Shown piece by piece: positions 1 to 9,112 of a stretch of 39,521 nucleotides of DNA. Every line of letters starts with the position of its first letter. Position 1 is the first letter of the stretch. The notes under the pieces are model-generated. The model searched no databases and had not been told where the DNA came from. It saw only the letters and a program-made list of their open reading frames with translations. This DNA comes from JBOGDS01 sp050743075 (lineage in GTDB: Bacteria > Actinomycetota > Actinomycetes > Jiangellales > Jiangellaceae), in contig JBOGDS010000029.1 in assembly GCA_050743075.1 (NCBI GenBank), forward strand, positions 1 to 39,521. Direction: 5' to 3'. The position numbers and the translations under genes are program-made.

Positions 1-1
1 G

Positions 2-1555
<1,554 letters not shown>

Positions 1556-1567
<12 letters not shown>

Positions 1568-1635
1568 AGATCGTCGTGCAGGCTGGGGCAGGTCCGCGCG
1601 CGGGGACTTCTTCACGACGATCTTCACGACCGGCC
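1556..1635. repeat. Inverted repeat with perfect 23-bp arms at the end of the YyaL-like gene
   Basis: Bases 1556-1578 are the exact reverse complement of 1613-1635, separated by 34 bases. The left arm contains the TGA stop of the upstream gene (1565-1567). As RNA it would form a long stable hairpin, so a terminator is possible, but there is no U tract and the arms are longer than most terminators. A REP-like or mobile palindromic element is an alternative. Confidence 0.75.
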
Positions 1636-1647
1636 TCGACCCTTCCG

Positions 1648-2065
1648 TCACGACTCGATGGCCGCCGCGAACTGGCTGGTGCAGAGGTCGAAGTACGCCC
1701 CGCGTCGCGCGAGCAGATCGGCGTGGGTGCCCTGCTCCACGGATCGCGCCCGCCTGCATGACAATGATCACGTCGGCGTCGCGGATCGTCGAGAGGCGGT
1801 GGGCGATCACGAAGCTGGTGCGGTCCCTGCGCAGCGCCGCCATGGCGTGCTGGACCAGCACGTCGGTGCGGGTGTCGTCCGAGCTGGTGGCCCCGTCGAG
1901 GATCAGGATCGCCGGGTCGGAAAGGAACGCCCGGACGATCGTCACGAGCTGCCTCTCGCCCGCGCTGATGTTGTCGCCCTCCTCGTCGATCACTGTGTCG
2001 TGCCCGTCGGCAACGAGTGGACGAAGCGGTCGACGTACGCGGCTTCTGCCGCCGCTCGTCCGGCG
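1648..2065 (-). pseudogene. Remnant of an ABC exporter ATPase (C-terminal nucleotide-binding domain), frameshifted
   Basis: On the minus strand the tail of a multidrug-type ABC exporter can be read only by changing frame twice. The pieces in order are AAYVDRFVHSLP, then DGHDTVIDEEGDNISAGERQ (a degenerate signature region), a Walker B-like ILILDGATSSDDTRT, the H-loop FVIAHRLSTIRDAD, and finally VEQGTHADLLARRGAYFDLC to a TGA at 1648-1650. A missing base near 2005-2011 and an extra base near 1741-1745 explain the shifts. The Walker B glutamate is replaced by glycine (DGATSSD instead of DEATSSVD). The transmembrane part and Walker A are absent. This is a decayed gene end, perhaps left when an exporter operon was deleted. 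Confidence 0.8.
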
Positions 2066-2131
2066 TGAGTGGGGCGGCGCGACGGCGTCGGACCACGACG
2101 AACTCGGGCTGAGGCACCCGGAAACCCTCAC

Positions 2132-2149
2132 TGAGTGAGTACTCACTCA
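2132..2149. promoter_or_regulatory. Perfect 18-bp palindrome, probable TetR-type operator
   Basis: TGAGTGAGTACTCACTCA is its own reverse complement. It lies just upstream of the ABC exporter remnant, where TetR-family repressors of exporters usually bind. No tetR gene survives in the window, so the site is probably an orphan. The operator role is inferred from symmetry and position. Confidence 0.55.
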
Positions 2150-2274
2150 CAACCGTAGTCGCGCACGTTCCGCCGGGAATGGGGAGAACCCGCGTGGTCA
2201 CTCATGGTGCGTGGGCGGCGTACGCCAGTGGCGAACAACGTCGAGTCATCGTGTAACTATGTAATCATGGATGC

Positions 2275-2802
2275 ATGACAACGAATCGAGGCGAGAAGAT
2301 CCGCGGCTGGCTGACGGGCCGGCTGCCCCAAGACTGGTTCGAGGGTCCGGTCGAGGTGACCGTCGATCGCGACGAGATCACGATCGTCGGGCGCATTCCG
2401 GAGCCGGCCGTTGCCGGTGATGCGTCCGACGCCGAACGGGCCGAAGCTGTCTCCGGCCGCATCACCGCCTTCCGGGAGCAGACGCGCGACCGGCGGATCG
2501 AGATCGCCCGGGAGCTCGAGCACCGCTCCCGCCGAAAGGTCGCCTGGGGAGTTCAGTGCGGCGACCGGCAACAGCTGTTCACGACGCTGGCCATGCCGGT
2601 CATGACCCGCCTGCGGCAGCCGGAGCGGCAGGTCCTCGACACGCTGGTCGACGCTGGTGTGGCGCGTTCGCGGTCCGAGGCGCTCGGATGGTGCGTCAAG
2701 CTGACAGGTCAGAACACCGAGGCCTGGTTGTCGGACCTGCGCGCGGCCATGGCCCGGGTCGAAGAGGTGCGCGAGACCGGACCGGACGCCACGGCGTCCT
2801 AG
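2275..2802 (+). CDS. Conserved hypothetical protein, 175 residues
   Basis: I do not recognise a named family. The protein is soluble, with no signal peptide or membrane segment. It starts MTTNRGEKIRGWLTGRLP followed by an acidic beta-rich stretch (FEGPVEVTVDRDEITIVGRI). The middle is rich in Arg and Glu and looks helical. The C-terminal 60 residues (RQPERQVLDTLVDAGVARSR onward) look helical and resemble a small ribbon-helix-helix-like module, which hints at DNA or protein binding without proving it. The ATG overlaps a three-codon ORF (ATG GAT GCA TGA, 2267-2278). A TATGTA hexamer at 2258-2263 could be a -10 box. Its stop codon interlocks with the stop of the convergent trhA gene (CTAG at 2799-2802), so no terminator fits between them. 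Confidence 0.7.
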   Translation: MTTNRGEKIRGWLTGRLPQDWFEGPVEVTVDRDEITIVGRIPEPAVAGDASDAERAEAVSGRITAFREQTRDRRIEIARELEHRSRRKVAWGVQCGDRQQLFTTLAMPVMTRLRQPERQVLDTLVDAGVARSRSEALGWCVKLTGQNTEAWLSDLRAAMARVEEVRETGPDATAS

Positions 2803-3485
2803 GTGGCGATGACCGCGCCCACGCCGAACGCCGCGAGCCACACCCCCACGTGGTGGGCCGCGAAGGCGGCCAGCGTGCAGGCGTGGAAGACCTCATGGAA
2901 GCCGAACCAGCGTGGCGACGGGTTCGGCCGCTTGAGCCCGTAGATCACCGCGCCGGCCGAGTACAGCAGCCCGCCGACGACGATCAGCGTCAGCACCGCC
3001 GGGCCACCTCGAGCAGCGAAGTCAGGCAACCAGAACGCTGCTGCCCATCCCAGCGCTGAGTAGACGGGCACGTAGAGCCATCGCGGGGCGCCCACCCAGA
3101 GCACCCGGAACGCGACGCCGGCGAGCGCGCCGACCCAGACCAGGGTCAGCAGAACCTGGGCGTCGCGCCGGTCGAGCAGCAGGATCGTGAACGGCGTATA
3201 CGTGCCGGCGATGATCAGGAAGATGTTGGCGTGGTCGAGGCGCTTGAGCACCGCATGGGTGCGCGGCGCCCAGTGACCGCGGTGGTAGATGGCACTGACG
3301 CCGAACAGCAGAGCCGCGGTCAGCGCAAAGATGCCGCCGGTGACCTTGGCCGACGGGGTGGGCGCGAGCACGACGAGTGCGACGCCCGCGACAACGGCAA
3401 CGGGGAACGTCCCGGCGTGCAACCACCCCCGGAGTCTCGGCCTGACAGCCGCGAGGGCGTCGTGAAAGTGCTCGTCAAGCGACAT
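2799..3485 (-). CDS. trhA: Hemolysin III / TrhA family membrane protein (PAQR superfamily)
   Basis: A 228-residue integral membrane protein with about seven hydrophobic segments. Diagnostic PAQR features are visible: SAIYHRG after the second helix, RLDHANIFLIIAGTYTPF in the middle, and FGFHEVFHACTLAAFAAHH near the C-terminus. These supply the conserved Ser, Asp and three His residues of the presumed metal site. TrhA of E. coli and B. subtilis is linked to membrane energetics or fluidity; the haemolysin name is historical. The ATG is preceded by GGGAGGT at good spacing. The gene is divergent from the prenyltransferase gene, 149 bp apart, the same arrangement as Rv1085c and Rv1086. The C-terminal Ala-Thr end is followed at once by the convergent hypothetical gene. 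Confidence 0.92.
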   Translation of the reverse strand: MSLDEHFHDALAAVRPRLRGWLHAGTFPVAVVAGVALVVLAPTPSAKVTGGIFALTAALLFGVSAIYHRGHWAPRTHAVLKRLDHANIFLIIAGTYTPFTILLLDRRDAQVLLTLVWVGALAGVAFRVLWVGAPRWLYVPVYSALGWAAAFWLPDFAARGGPAVLTLIVVGGLLYSAGAVIYGLKRPNPSPRWFGFHEVFHACTLAAFAAHHVGVWLAAFGVGAVIAT

Positions 3486-3634
3486 GAGCTACCTCCCTTG
3501 CGCACCCCGTGGGTTGTGTCGGCCCGTCGTCCGAGGCCGCGGCCGGCTTTCCGGGAGAGTAACGTTCCGCGAGGCGAGCCGGTGCCCGCCCGAGACTCGG
3601 CGGGGCGGCTGCCGGGGTGGAGGTGTCGCGGACG

Positions 3635-4396
3635 ATGCGTCTGTCCGAGTTGGTCTACGGCCTGTACGGGCGGCGGCTCCAGCGCAACCTCGACCCCGCG
3701 CGGATCCCGCGCCACGTGGCCGTCATGCTCGACGGAAACCGCCGCTGGGCCCGCGCGTTCGGCGCGCCGACGGCGAGCGGGCATCGTGCCGGTGCCGAGA
3801 AGGCCCAGGAGTTCTTGGGCTGGTGCGACGAGGTCGACGTCGGTGTCGTGACGCTGTTCCTGCTCTCCACGGACAACCTGCACCGCCCGGAGGACGAGCT
3901 CGTCCCCCTGCTCGGCATCATCGAAGAGCTCATCGACGACCTGGCTTCGGCACGACGCTGGCGCGTGCGCCCGGTGGGTGCCCTCGATCTGCTCCCGGAC
4001 CGCACTGCCTCGGTCCTGAAGGAGGCGGCCGACCGCACCCGCGACGTCGACGGGATGCACGTCAACGTGGCGGTCGGTTACGGAGGTCGCCGCGAGATCG
4101 CCGACGCCGTGCGGTCGCTGCTCCAGGAGCACGCGAACCGGGGGACGTCGATCGAGGAGCTTGCCGAGGTCCTCGACGTCGAGCACATCGCGGAGCACCT
4201 CTACACGAGGGGCCAGCCGGACCCAGACCTGGTCATCCGGGCAAGCGGCGAGCAGCGGCTGTCCGGATTCCTGTTGTGGCAGAGCGCCAACTCCGAGTTC
4301 TACTTCTGCGAGGCGCTGTGGCCGGATTTCCGGCACGTGGACTTCCTGCGTGCCCTGCGCGCGTACGGGGAACGGGAGCGCCGCTACGGCCGGTAA
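3635..4396 (+). CDS. Short-chain Z-isoprenyl diphosphate synthase (cis-prenyltransferase, Rv1086-like)
   Basis: Makes cis-prenyl diphosphates from isopentenyl diphosphate, feeding polyprenyl-phosphate carriers for cell-wall synthesis. All cis-prenyltransferase signatures are present: the catalytic Asp in VMLDGNRRWAR, GHRAGAEK, LSTDNLHRP, NVAVGYGGRREIADA, and DLVIRASGEQRLSGFLLWQ, ending with LWPDFRHVDF. The closest remembered match is M. tuberculosis Rv1086, the Z-farnesyl diphosphate synthase, rather than the longer UppS type; product chain length is therefore inferred as short. ATG at 3635 is preferred because GGAGG lies 11 nt upstream; an in-frame GTG at 3617 would add six residues and is also possible. 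The ORF is 253 residues, normal for the family. Confidence 0.9.
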   Translation: MRLSELVYGLYGRRLQRNLDPARIPRHVAVMLDGNRRWARAFGAPTASGHRAGAEKAQEFLGWCDEVDVGVVTLFLLSTDNLHRPEDELVPLLGIIEELIDDLASARRWRVRPVGALDLLPDRTASVLKEAADRTRDVDGMHVNVAVGYGGRREIADAVRSLLQEHANRGTSIEELAEVLDVEHIAEHLYTRGQPDPDLVIRASGEQRLSGFLLWQSANSEFYFCEALWPDFRHVDFLRALRAYGERERRYGR

Positions 4397-4490
4397 GTTG
4401 CGATCTCACGACGGAACCCGTGCGCTGAGCGGACACCTTTACTGACCAAGGACGGCTTGCGGCCGCGCTTCTGGCCGCCACAATGAACGC

Positions 4491-5258
4491 ATGAACACCT
4501 GCGCCAAATTCGATGGCCGGCGTGCGGGCGCGGTACTGGCGGTCAGGCTGGGAGACTCCATCGACCTGATCGACCCCGGTGGCGGCCCCGAGCAATTGCA
4601 TGACTTCGACATAGTCGGACCGCATGGACGGGTGGCCGTGGAGGTCACGCGCTTCACGAGGCCGAACGCCAACGAGCAGGACGCCGCGGTCAGGAAGCAG
4701 GACCAGCCTGTCCACGGACTGGCGTCAACGTGGGTCGTGGGCTGTGGAACCAGATTCTCGGTGAAGAAGACGCGGACCGCGCTGGTTCCATTATTGAATT
4801 CGCTTGATGAGCTGGGTATCAGGTCGGTAACACCCGACGATGATCAAGTGCCTGTGAAACTAAGAGATGAACTCCAGAGTTTGGGCGTGCGCTACGTCGA
4901 TAGAGTCGGCGGCACGAATAGTTCCACCAGCGGGCGAATTCTCCTCAACTCCGAGGGCAGCATCGGCGCAGCCGACGCAGACCTCCTCGCGGACGTCATT
5001 GAAGAGTGTGCAGGGCGACCGGATAACCTAAGAAAGCTCAATGTCACCGATGCGAACGCCCGCCATCTCTTCGTCTGGGTCGATCGTTCGTGTGTGGCGC
5101 ACTATGTTGCGCTTTGGGGAGATGTCGTTCCCGCCAGAATGCCCTACCTTCCTGACGTCATCGACTGCGTGTGGCTCGCATCGGCGAGCCAGCCGACCGT
5201 CATCTGGTCCTACTCACGTGGCGAGGGCTGGTCGAACACCGGCGTCGCGCCCGGCTGA
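4491..5258 (+). CDS. Hypothetical protein, possible PD-(D/E)XK-like fold, lower-GC insert
   Basis: A 255-residue soluble protein that I do not recognise. Residues 36-55 read LHDFDIVGPHGRVAVEVTRF, a beta-hairpin with D38/D40 and E51-x-T53 that resembles the core of PD-(D/E)XK nuclease folds, although the usual lysine is replaced by Thr. The rest shows no motif I can name; the C-terminus is rich in Trp and aromatic residues. Base composition falls clearly below that of the neighbours between about 4750 and 5150, and codon choice is less biased, which points to recent acquisition. The ATG overlaps a three-codon ORF (4483-4494) in the same way as the gene at 2275. The downstream DUF4143 ATPase may be part of the same insert. 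Confidence 0.65.
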   Translation: MNTCAKFDGRRAGAVLAVRLGDSIDLIDPGGGPEQLHDFDIVGPHGRVAVEVTRFTRPNANEQDAAVRKQDQPVHGLASTWVVGCGTRFSVKKTRTALVPLLNSLDELGIRSVTPDDDQVPVKLRDELQSLGVRYVDRVGGTNSSTSGRILLNSEGSIGAADADLLADVIEECAGRPDNLRKLNVTDANARHLFVWVDRSCVAHYVALWGDVVPARMPYLPDVIDCVWLASASQPTVIWSYSRGEGWSNTGVAPG

Positions 5259-5307
5259 GTGCAGCCTAGGACCAGAAGTGCCGGGCGGGCAGTTGCGGTA
5301 GTCGAAC

Positions 5308-5350
5308 ACGTGCATTGTCGGGAGCGTCGTACGTGCATTGATGGTACTGT
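5308..5350 (+). promoter_or_regulatory. Promoter region of the DUF4143 ATPase with a 10-bp direct repeat
   Basis: ACGTGCATTG occurs at 5308-5317 and again at 5331-5340, 23 bp apart, which would put both on the same helix face. The second copy is followed by TACTGT (5345-5350), a TANNNT -10 box with exactly 7 nt before the GTG at 5358. This suggests leaderless transcription and possible autoregulation through the repeats. Confidence 0.45.
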
Positions 5351-5357
5351 GCGGGTC

Positions 5358-6602
5358 GTGCGTGGTCAACTGGTGGCTCGGCTTGTCGACGCCGAGATCG
5401 CAAGACTCGGCGCGCAGTTTCCTGCTCTCATGGTGGTGGGAGCTCGTGCGGTCGGCAAGACGACGGCGGCACGCCAGTTCGCGAAGACCGTCGTCCGTCT
5501 CGACCGTGCCGACGAAGCCGCGATCTACGCAGCCGACCCGGACGCAGCGTTGTCGGCGGAAGCCGAGCCGGTTCTGCTCGACGAGTGGCAGGAGGTCCCG
5601 GGCGTACTCGCCGCGGTCAAGCGGGCGGTCGACGACGACCGCCGCCCGGGGCGCTTCGTCCTGGCGGGAAGCGTTCGGGCTGACCTGGAGGCGTCCTCCT
5701 GGCCTGGTACCGGCCGGGTCGTTCGAGTTCCGATCTACGGCTTGACGGTTGGTGAGTGCCACGGTCGTCCAGGTGCTGGGCTGGACTTCGTCGCCGCGGT
5801 CCGCGACGGCGACCCAACTCAGATTCCGCTGCCGGAGCAGATGCCTGACGTTCTCGGCTATGTCGACCTGGCCTGCCGAGGAGGCTTTCCGGTTCCTGCC
5901 CTCTCTGACGACGAGCCGTTTCGCCGCAGGTGGTTGGCGAGTTACGTGGGCGAGCTCGTCACCCGTGATCTGGTTCGCCTGGGTGAACGCCGCGATCCCG
6001 TTCGGCTTCGCCGCTACCTTCGAGCCGCCGCGCTCCACCCTGCGTCCGTCGTCCAGCAACAGACGCTGGTCGACCTGGCTGGTGTGGACCACAAGACGAC
6101 GGCAGCCTACGACCGCGTGCTGGAGAGCCTCTTCGTGTTCGAGGAAGTGCCAGCCTGGCACTCGCGGCGGCTGCCCCGGCTGGCGAAGGCAGGCAAACGT
6201 TACGCGCTCGACTCCTCGCTGGCCATGCCCGCAGCGGGCATCAGTCGCGACACCCTTCTGCGAGACGCCGTGTTGCTCGGTCGCATCATCGAGACGTTCG
6301 TGATTGCCCAGTTGCGTCCGTTACTCGCTGTTCGGGACGACGAGCCATCGCTTCATCACGTTCGCCAGCGCGACGGTCGCCACGAGATCGATGTCCTCGT
6401 CGAGTTCGGTGATGGTCGGATCCTGGCCTTGGAGATCAAGGCGGCGGCGTCGGTAGGCGTTCGCGACGCGAGACACATCGTGTGGTTGCGAGACGAGCTG
6501 GGTGACCGGTTCGCGGGCGGAGCCGTTCTGCATACTGGTCGCAGGCCGTACCGGATCGCCGATGACGTCCTCGCGGTGCCTATCGCGGCCTTGTGGGGCT
6601 GA
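5358..6602 (+). CDS. AAA-type ATPase with DUF4143 C-terminal domain
   Basis: A 414-residue protein of the widespread AAA_14/DUF4143 family, whose function is poorly known. The P-loop GARAVGKTTAARQFA lies about 30 residues in, Walker B is VLLDEWQEVP, and sensor-1 is in RFVLAGSVRADL. A central helical region follows. The C-terminal DUF4143 part has a PD-(D/E)XK-like core: HEIDVLVEFGDGRILALEIK supplies D, E and K. The GTG at 5358 is chosen over upstream codons because TACTGT ends 7 nt before it; GTG 5349 is in frame as an alternative. The gene stands after the lower-GC hypothetical gene and may have come with it. Members are common in actinobacterial accessory DNA and are often proposed to act on nucleic acids, which is inference. 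Confidence 0.85.
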   Translation: MRGQLVARLVDAEIARLGAQFPALMVVGARAVGKTTAARQFAKTVVRLDRADEAAIYAADPDAALSAEAEPVLLDEWQEVPGVLAAVKRAVDDDRRPGRFVLAGSVRADLEASSWPGTGRVVRVPIYGLTVGECHGRPGAGLDFVAAVRDGDPTQIPLPEQMPDVLGYVDLACRGGFPVPALSDDEPFRRRWLASYVGELVTRDLVRLGERRDPVRLRRYLRAAALHPASVVQQQTLVDLAGVDHKTTAAYDRVLESLFVFEEVPAWHSRRLPRLAKAGKRYALDSSLAMPAAGISRDTLLRDAVLLGRIIETFVIAQLRPLLAVRDDEPSLHHVRQRDGRHEIDVLVEFGDGRILALEIKAAASVGVRDARHIVWLRDELGDRFAGGAVLHTGRRPYRIADDVLAVPIAALWG

Positions 6603-6856
6603 TGTCAGCCTGGTTGTCCGGAATGATCAGGTTGGGCCGAGTTCACCCCACGTTCGGGCGTGTCCCTTCTGTGGCGAAGGTCGCTGGCGTAGCGTTGTCG
6701 CTGGCAGCCGGTGGGGAAGCCGGCTGCCCGGGAGGCCCGTCTACGTGCTGCGACCCAGAGCGCGCAGGAGGGCCGGCACCCGGCCCACGGGCCAGGTCCC
6801 GGTCGCCCGTGCGAGAGAAACCGGGCGAGGGTGCACGCCCGGACAGGGAGACGGAC
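6603..6856 (+). other. Structured 5' region upstream of phoH
   Basis: This 254-bp stretch lies between the DUF4143 gene and phoH. It holds a strong hairpin at 6703-6728 (9-bp perfect stem, 8-nt loop) and several further G/C-rich self-complementary segments up to 6830. The phoH frame stays open through it, but composition and the downstream ribosome-binding site argue that it is untranslated. I compared it by eye with cobalamin, SAM, ydaO and ZTP riboswitch cores and found no match. It may be a structured leader or simply GC-rich spacer. Confidence 0.35.
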
Positions 6857-8206
6857 GTGGCCGCTTCCAGGAACACCTCGACCCGGCGTGCCGCAGGTAA
6901 GGACTCAAGCCTCGACTGCCGTACCTACGTCCTCGACACCAGCGTCCTGCTCGCCGATCCCTACGCGATTCTCCGATTTGCCGAGCACGAGGTCGTGCTC
7001 CCCGTCGTCGTCATCACCGAACTGGAGGGCAAGCGCCACCACCCGGAGCTCGGCTACTTCGCCCGCGCGGCGCTTCGGTTGCTCGATGACTTACGCCTCG
7101 CGCACGGCCGGCTGGACGCACCGCTCCCCGTCGGAGACAAGGGCGGGACGGTACGCGTGGAGCTCAACCACACCGACCCCGACGTCCTCCCGGCGGGCTT
7201 CCGGCTGGGCGACAACGATTCGCGAATCCTTGCCGTCGCGCACAACCTGGCCGCCGCGGACAGTCGATCGGTCACGCTCGTGTCCAAGGACCTGCCGATG
7301 CGGGTGAAGGCGTCGGCGGTCGGTCTGCACGCCGAGGAGTACCGGGCGGAGGCAGTCATCGAGACCGGCTGGACCGGGATGGTCGAGCTCGAGGTGTCCG
7401 CTGCTGATCTCGACGTCCTCTACGAGGCCGGGGTGGCCGACATCGACGCCGCCCGCGAGCTTCCGTGCCACACCGGGCTGGTCCTGCACAGCGAGCGAGG
7501 CAGCGGCCTCGGCCGGGTGACGCCGGACAAGACGGTTCGACTGGTCCGCGGCGACCGGGAGGCATTCGGGCTGCGCGGCCGGTCCGCCGAACAACGAGTC
7601 GCTCTGGACCTCCTGCTCGACGAGGAGGTCGGCATCGTGTCCCTCGGCGGGCGAGCCGGGACGGGAAAATCCGCCCTCGCGCTCTGCGCCGGCCTGGAGG
7701 CTGTGCTCGAGCGGAGGCAGTACAAGAAGGTGCTGGTGTTCCGGCCGCTCTATGCCGTCGGCGGCCAGGATCTCGGATACCTGCCCGGCAGTGAGGCCGA
7801 GAAGATGAACCCCTGGGCCCAGGCCGTCCACGACACGCTGGGCGCGCTGACCACCCAGGACGTCATCGACGAGGTCGTGGCGCGCGGCATGCTCGAGGTA
7901 CTGCCGCTGACTCACATCCGGGGCCGCTCGCTGCACGACTCGTTCGTTGTCGTCGACGAGGCGCAGTCGTTGGAGCGCAACGTCTTGCTGACCGTGCTCT
8001 CGCGGGTCGGCAGTGGCTCGCGGGTGGTCCTGACGCACGACGTCGGGCAGCGTGACAACTTGCGCGTCGGCCGCCACGACGGTGTGGTCGCCGTTGTGGA
8101 GAAGCTCAAGGGGCACCCACTGTTCGCCCACGTCACGCTGACCCGCTCCGAGCGATCCCCCATAGCCGCCCTGGTGACGGAAATGCTCGAGCAGTTGCCC
8201 GGGTGA
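6857..8206 (+). CDS. phoH2: PIN domain-PhoH ATPase fusion (PhoH2 type)
   Basis: A 449-residue protein with an N-terminal PIN ribonuclease domain and a C-terminal PhoH helicase-like ATPase, the architecture of PhoH2 (Rv1095), which is reported to unwind and cleave RNA. PIN acidic residues are visible in YVLDTSVLLADP, ITELEGKRHHPELG and LGDNDSRILAVA. The ATPase has the P-loop GRAGTGKSALALCAG near residue 265, the LGYLPG segment, Walker B FVVVDEAQSLERN near residue 364 and a late motif VVLTHDVGQRDN. GTG 6857 is chosen because AGGGAG lies 6 nt upstream and the PIN domain begins soon after; the reading frame upstream has no family similarity. In mycobacteria phoH2 can be preceded by an antitoxin gene; none is seen here. 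Confidence 0.9.
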   Translation: MAASRNTSTRRAAGKDSSLDCRTYVLDTSVLLADPYAILRFAEHEVVLPVVVITELEGKRHHPELGYFARAALRLLDDLRLAHGRLDAPLPVGDKGGTVRVELNHTDPDVLPAGFRLGDNDSRILAVAHNLAAADSRSVTLVSKDLPMRVKASAVGLHAEEYRAEAVIETGWTGMVELEVSAADLDVLYEAGVADIDAARELPCHTGLVLHSERGSGLGRVTPDKTVRLVRGDREAFGLRGRSAEQRVALDLLLDEEVGIVSLGGRAGTGKSALALCAGLEAVLERRQYKKVLVFRPLYAVGGQDLGYLPGSEAEKMNPWAQAVHDTLGALTTQDVIDEVVARGMLEVLPLTHIRGRSLHDSFVVVDEAQSLERNVLLTVLSRVGSGSRVVLTHDVGQRDNLRVGRHDGVVAVVEKLKGHPLFAHVTLTRSERSPIAALVTEMLEQLPG

Positions 8207-8484
8207 GCGTGGCCGATGTCACACCTCGCTGGTGACGGGCGTGACGAAGCCCATATCAGGACGATTTGCCCTGTTCCAGTTGTGCCATGCATGGTTGACG
8301 CGTAAAGAACCTTGGCGGGCAGCCTCAGCCTGAACCGGGGTTCCCGCGCGCTGCGTGCGCCGCCTCCCTACGGATGATCATGAGTGGTGGGGCTGCACAC
8401 GCCGGACCCCTGCATCGTCCGGCCCGCGACCCGCGGCCCGCGGGTCCGTTTCCGGGGTGAGTCTGCTCGTGCTGCGACGGCGAC

Positions 8485-9096
8485 ATGCAGGGCACGGCCG
8501 TCGAAAGGCACGCCTTGGTCCGCTCCTTCACCCGACGCACGGCTGGTGCCGTCGCAGTCCTCGCCGTCGCCGCGCTGGCGGTTGCCGGCGTGTCCCTCGC
8601 CACCTCGGTGCCGTCCGGTAGCGATCCCTACGTCCTCACCAGCAGCGAACAGCAGTCGCATGTGGACCGTCAGTCCGGCTATGTGGCCGGCGCGGAGGCC
8701 GCCGCCCGGGCTGAGATCGCCCGCAAGGAGGCGGCGGTCGAGGCGGCGCGCAAGGCGGCCGCCGAGCGGGCAGCCCGATCAGCCGCACGTGCCGTTGCCG
8801 ACCCCAGGTCCGCGGCGCGCGCCCTGCTCGGCGAGTACGGCTGGGGCGAGGACCAGTTCGGCTGTCTGGCCAGCCTGTGGACCCGCGAGTCCGACTGGGA
8901 CCACCGAGCGCAGAACCCGTCGTCGGGTGCCTACGGGATCCCGCAGTCACTCCCGGCCGGCAAGATGGCCAGCGCCGGCACCGACTGGCGCTCCAACCCC
9001 GGGACCCAGATCAGGTGGGGCCTGGGCTACATCCGCGACGTGTACGGCAGCCCGTGCGGCGCCTGGGGCCACTCCCAGTCGGTCGGCTGGTACTGA
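8485..9096 (+). CDS. Secreted transglycosylase-like protein
   Basis: A 203-residue exported protein. The N-terminus has basic residues (RSFTRRTAG) and a hydrophobic core (AVAVLAVAALAVAGVSL), acting as a signal peptide or anchor. An Ala/Glu/Lys/Arg-rich helical stretch follows (about residues 68-105). The C-terminal half is a lysozyme-like SLT domain: GCLASLWTRESDWDHRAQN with the likely catalytic Glu, then SGAYGIPQSLPAGKMASAG and IRWGLGYIRDVYGSPCGAW. Such domains cleave peptidoglycan strands, and this short architecture is common in actinobacteria. The ATG lacks a clear ribosome-binding site; TTG at 8515 is an alternative. The 278 bp upstream contain no gene that I can support. The gene converges on fumC with 16 bp between the stops. 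Confidence 0.8.
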   Translation: MQGTAVERHALVRSFTRRTAGAVAVLAVAALAVAGVSLATSVPSGSDPYVLTSSEQQSHVDRQSGYVAGAEAAARAEIARKEAAVEAARKAAAERAARSAARAVADPRSAARALLGEYGWGEDQFGCLASLWTRESDWDHRAQNPSSGAYGIPQSLPAGKMASAGTDWRSNPGTQIRWGLGYIRDVYGSPCGAWGHSQSVGWY

Positions 9097-9112
9097 CGGG
9101 GATGCGTCGCCT

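Noticed and set aside
6593..6856. An N-terminal extension of PhoH by 88 residues
   Set aside because: The extension is low-complexity Gly/Pro/Arg, contains strong hairpins at DNA level and is absent from the family; GTG 6857 has a good ribosome-binding site.
8207..8484. Possible ydaO/c-di-AMP riboswitch upstream of the transglycosylase-like gene
   Set aside because: Such switches often precede cell-wall hydrolases in actinobacteria, but the conserved core segments could not be found here.
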